NCBI RefSeq assembly: GCF_965638725.1
Contig: NC_134957.1
Location: 20,050,101-20,114,100 of the forward strand
Reading direction: 5' to 3'
Source of the DNA: Aptenodytes patagonicus
Lineage: Eukaryota > Chordata > Aves > Sphenisciformes > Spheniscidae
Length of the DNA stretch: 64,000 nucleotides
In this document: piece by piece, positions 63,602-64,000 of the stretch
How the letters are laid out: every line of letters starts with the position of its first letter
Position numbering within the stretch: the stretch's first letter is position 1
Position numbers and translations under genes: made by a program
Notes under the pieces: model-generated
What the model saw: only the letters and a program-made list of their open reading frames with translations
Database searches by the model: none
What the model was told of the DNA's origin: nothing

Positions 63602-64000
63602 GTGAGTGCATTTCCGAGAGCCAGCAAAGCAGGGCAGGTGTGAGGGATGGAGCTGCACACCAGTGCAGAGCGGGTGCCCACCTCCAGTTGTGCCTCCCTG
63701 TCCTCCCCCCTGCGAAATCATATACCCCCCAAAGCAACCTGAAATGTTTGTTTCAAATTAGTTAGCGAGCAGGATTCAGACCTGTCCCTCACATTCATCT
63801 CCTGCTCTGTAAAAGCCCCTCAGTGTGTACACATGGGCAGCGATTTGGCTGTGATCTCTTCAGGGTGCCTCATGAATTGCTAGTTTTCCATGCCCGCTCC
63901 CTCTCCAAAAAAGAAAGCAGTAGAAAAACAAAAATGAAAAGCCAGCCGTTGAATCAGGCAATGCCAAACTCTTTAGTTATGCAGGTCAAAATGTGGGCTT
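63602..64000 (+). other. GAB3 intron 4 (start only)
   Basis: The donor GTGAGT at 63602 opens an intron that runs past the end of the window. No further exon or repeat is recognisable in these 399 bases. Confidence 0.85.

Overview
The window is vertebrate nuclear DNA from a sauropsid, most likely a bird. It carries the 5' half of one protein-coding gene on the + strand, GAB3 (GRB2-associated-binding protein 3), a pleckstrin-homology docking adaptor. The bird call rests on GAB3 identity, the long intron, and one CR1 retrotransposon tail (30645-30803, minus strand) of the type common in avian genomes, with no recognisable mammalian repeats. Identification is from recall of protein families; no search was run.

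Layout. Positions 1 to about 7840 are AT-rich intergenic DNA with no recognisable gene, containing two notable inverted-repeat structures (6515-6540 and 6721-6757). Positions 7840 to 8540 form a CpG island with a GGC triplet tract, an E-box, an ETS-like site and two upstream ORFs. They end in GAB3 coding exon 1 (8468-8539). Intron 1 is 46.7 kb (8540-55281). It is AT-rich up to about 34 kb and then contains several GC-rich blocks. It has one clear CR1 fragment, a few short tandem duplications, a tight AP-1-like site cluster (47385-47413) and a promoter-like TATA/MARE arrangement (51886-51958).

Coding exon 2 (55282-55585) completes the PH domain. Exon 3 (62450-62666) and exon 4 (63123-63601) encode the Ser/Pro-rich docking tail with a GRB2-SH3-type PPPRPPKP motif and a 14-3-3-type RRISLS motif. 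All four exons join in frame with GT-AG boundaries, giving 357 complete codons plus one base of the next. The rest of GAB3 lies beyond position 64000.

How it works (family knowledge): GAB proteins are recruited to PIP3-rich membrane by the PH domain and to receptors through GRB2. They are then tyrosine-phosphorylated to dock SHP2 and PI3K p85. In mammals GAB3 acts downstream of M-CSF and other haematopoietic cytokine receptors. I found no unusual multi-gene system here. The most interesting observations concern regulation: an upstream ORF overlapping the GAB3 start, a possible internal promoter and enhancer-like motif clusters, all unproven.
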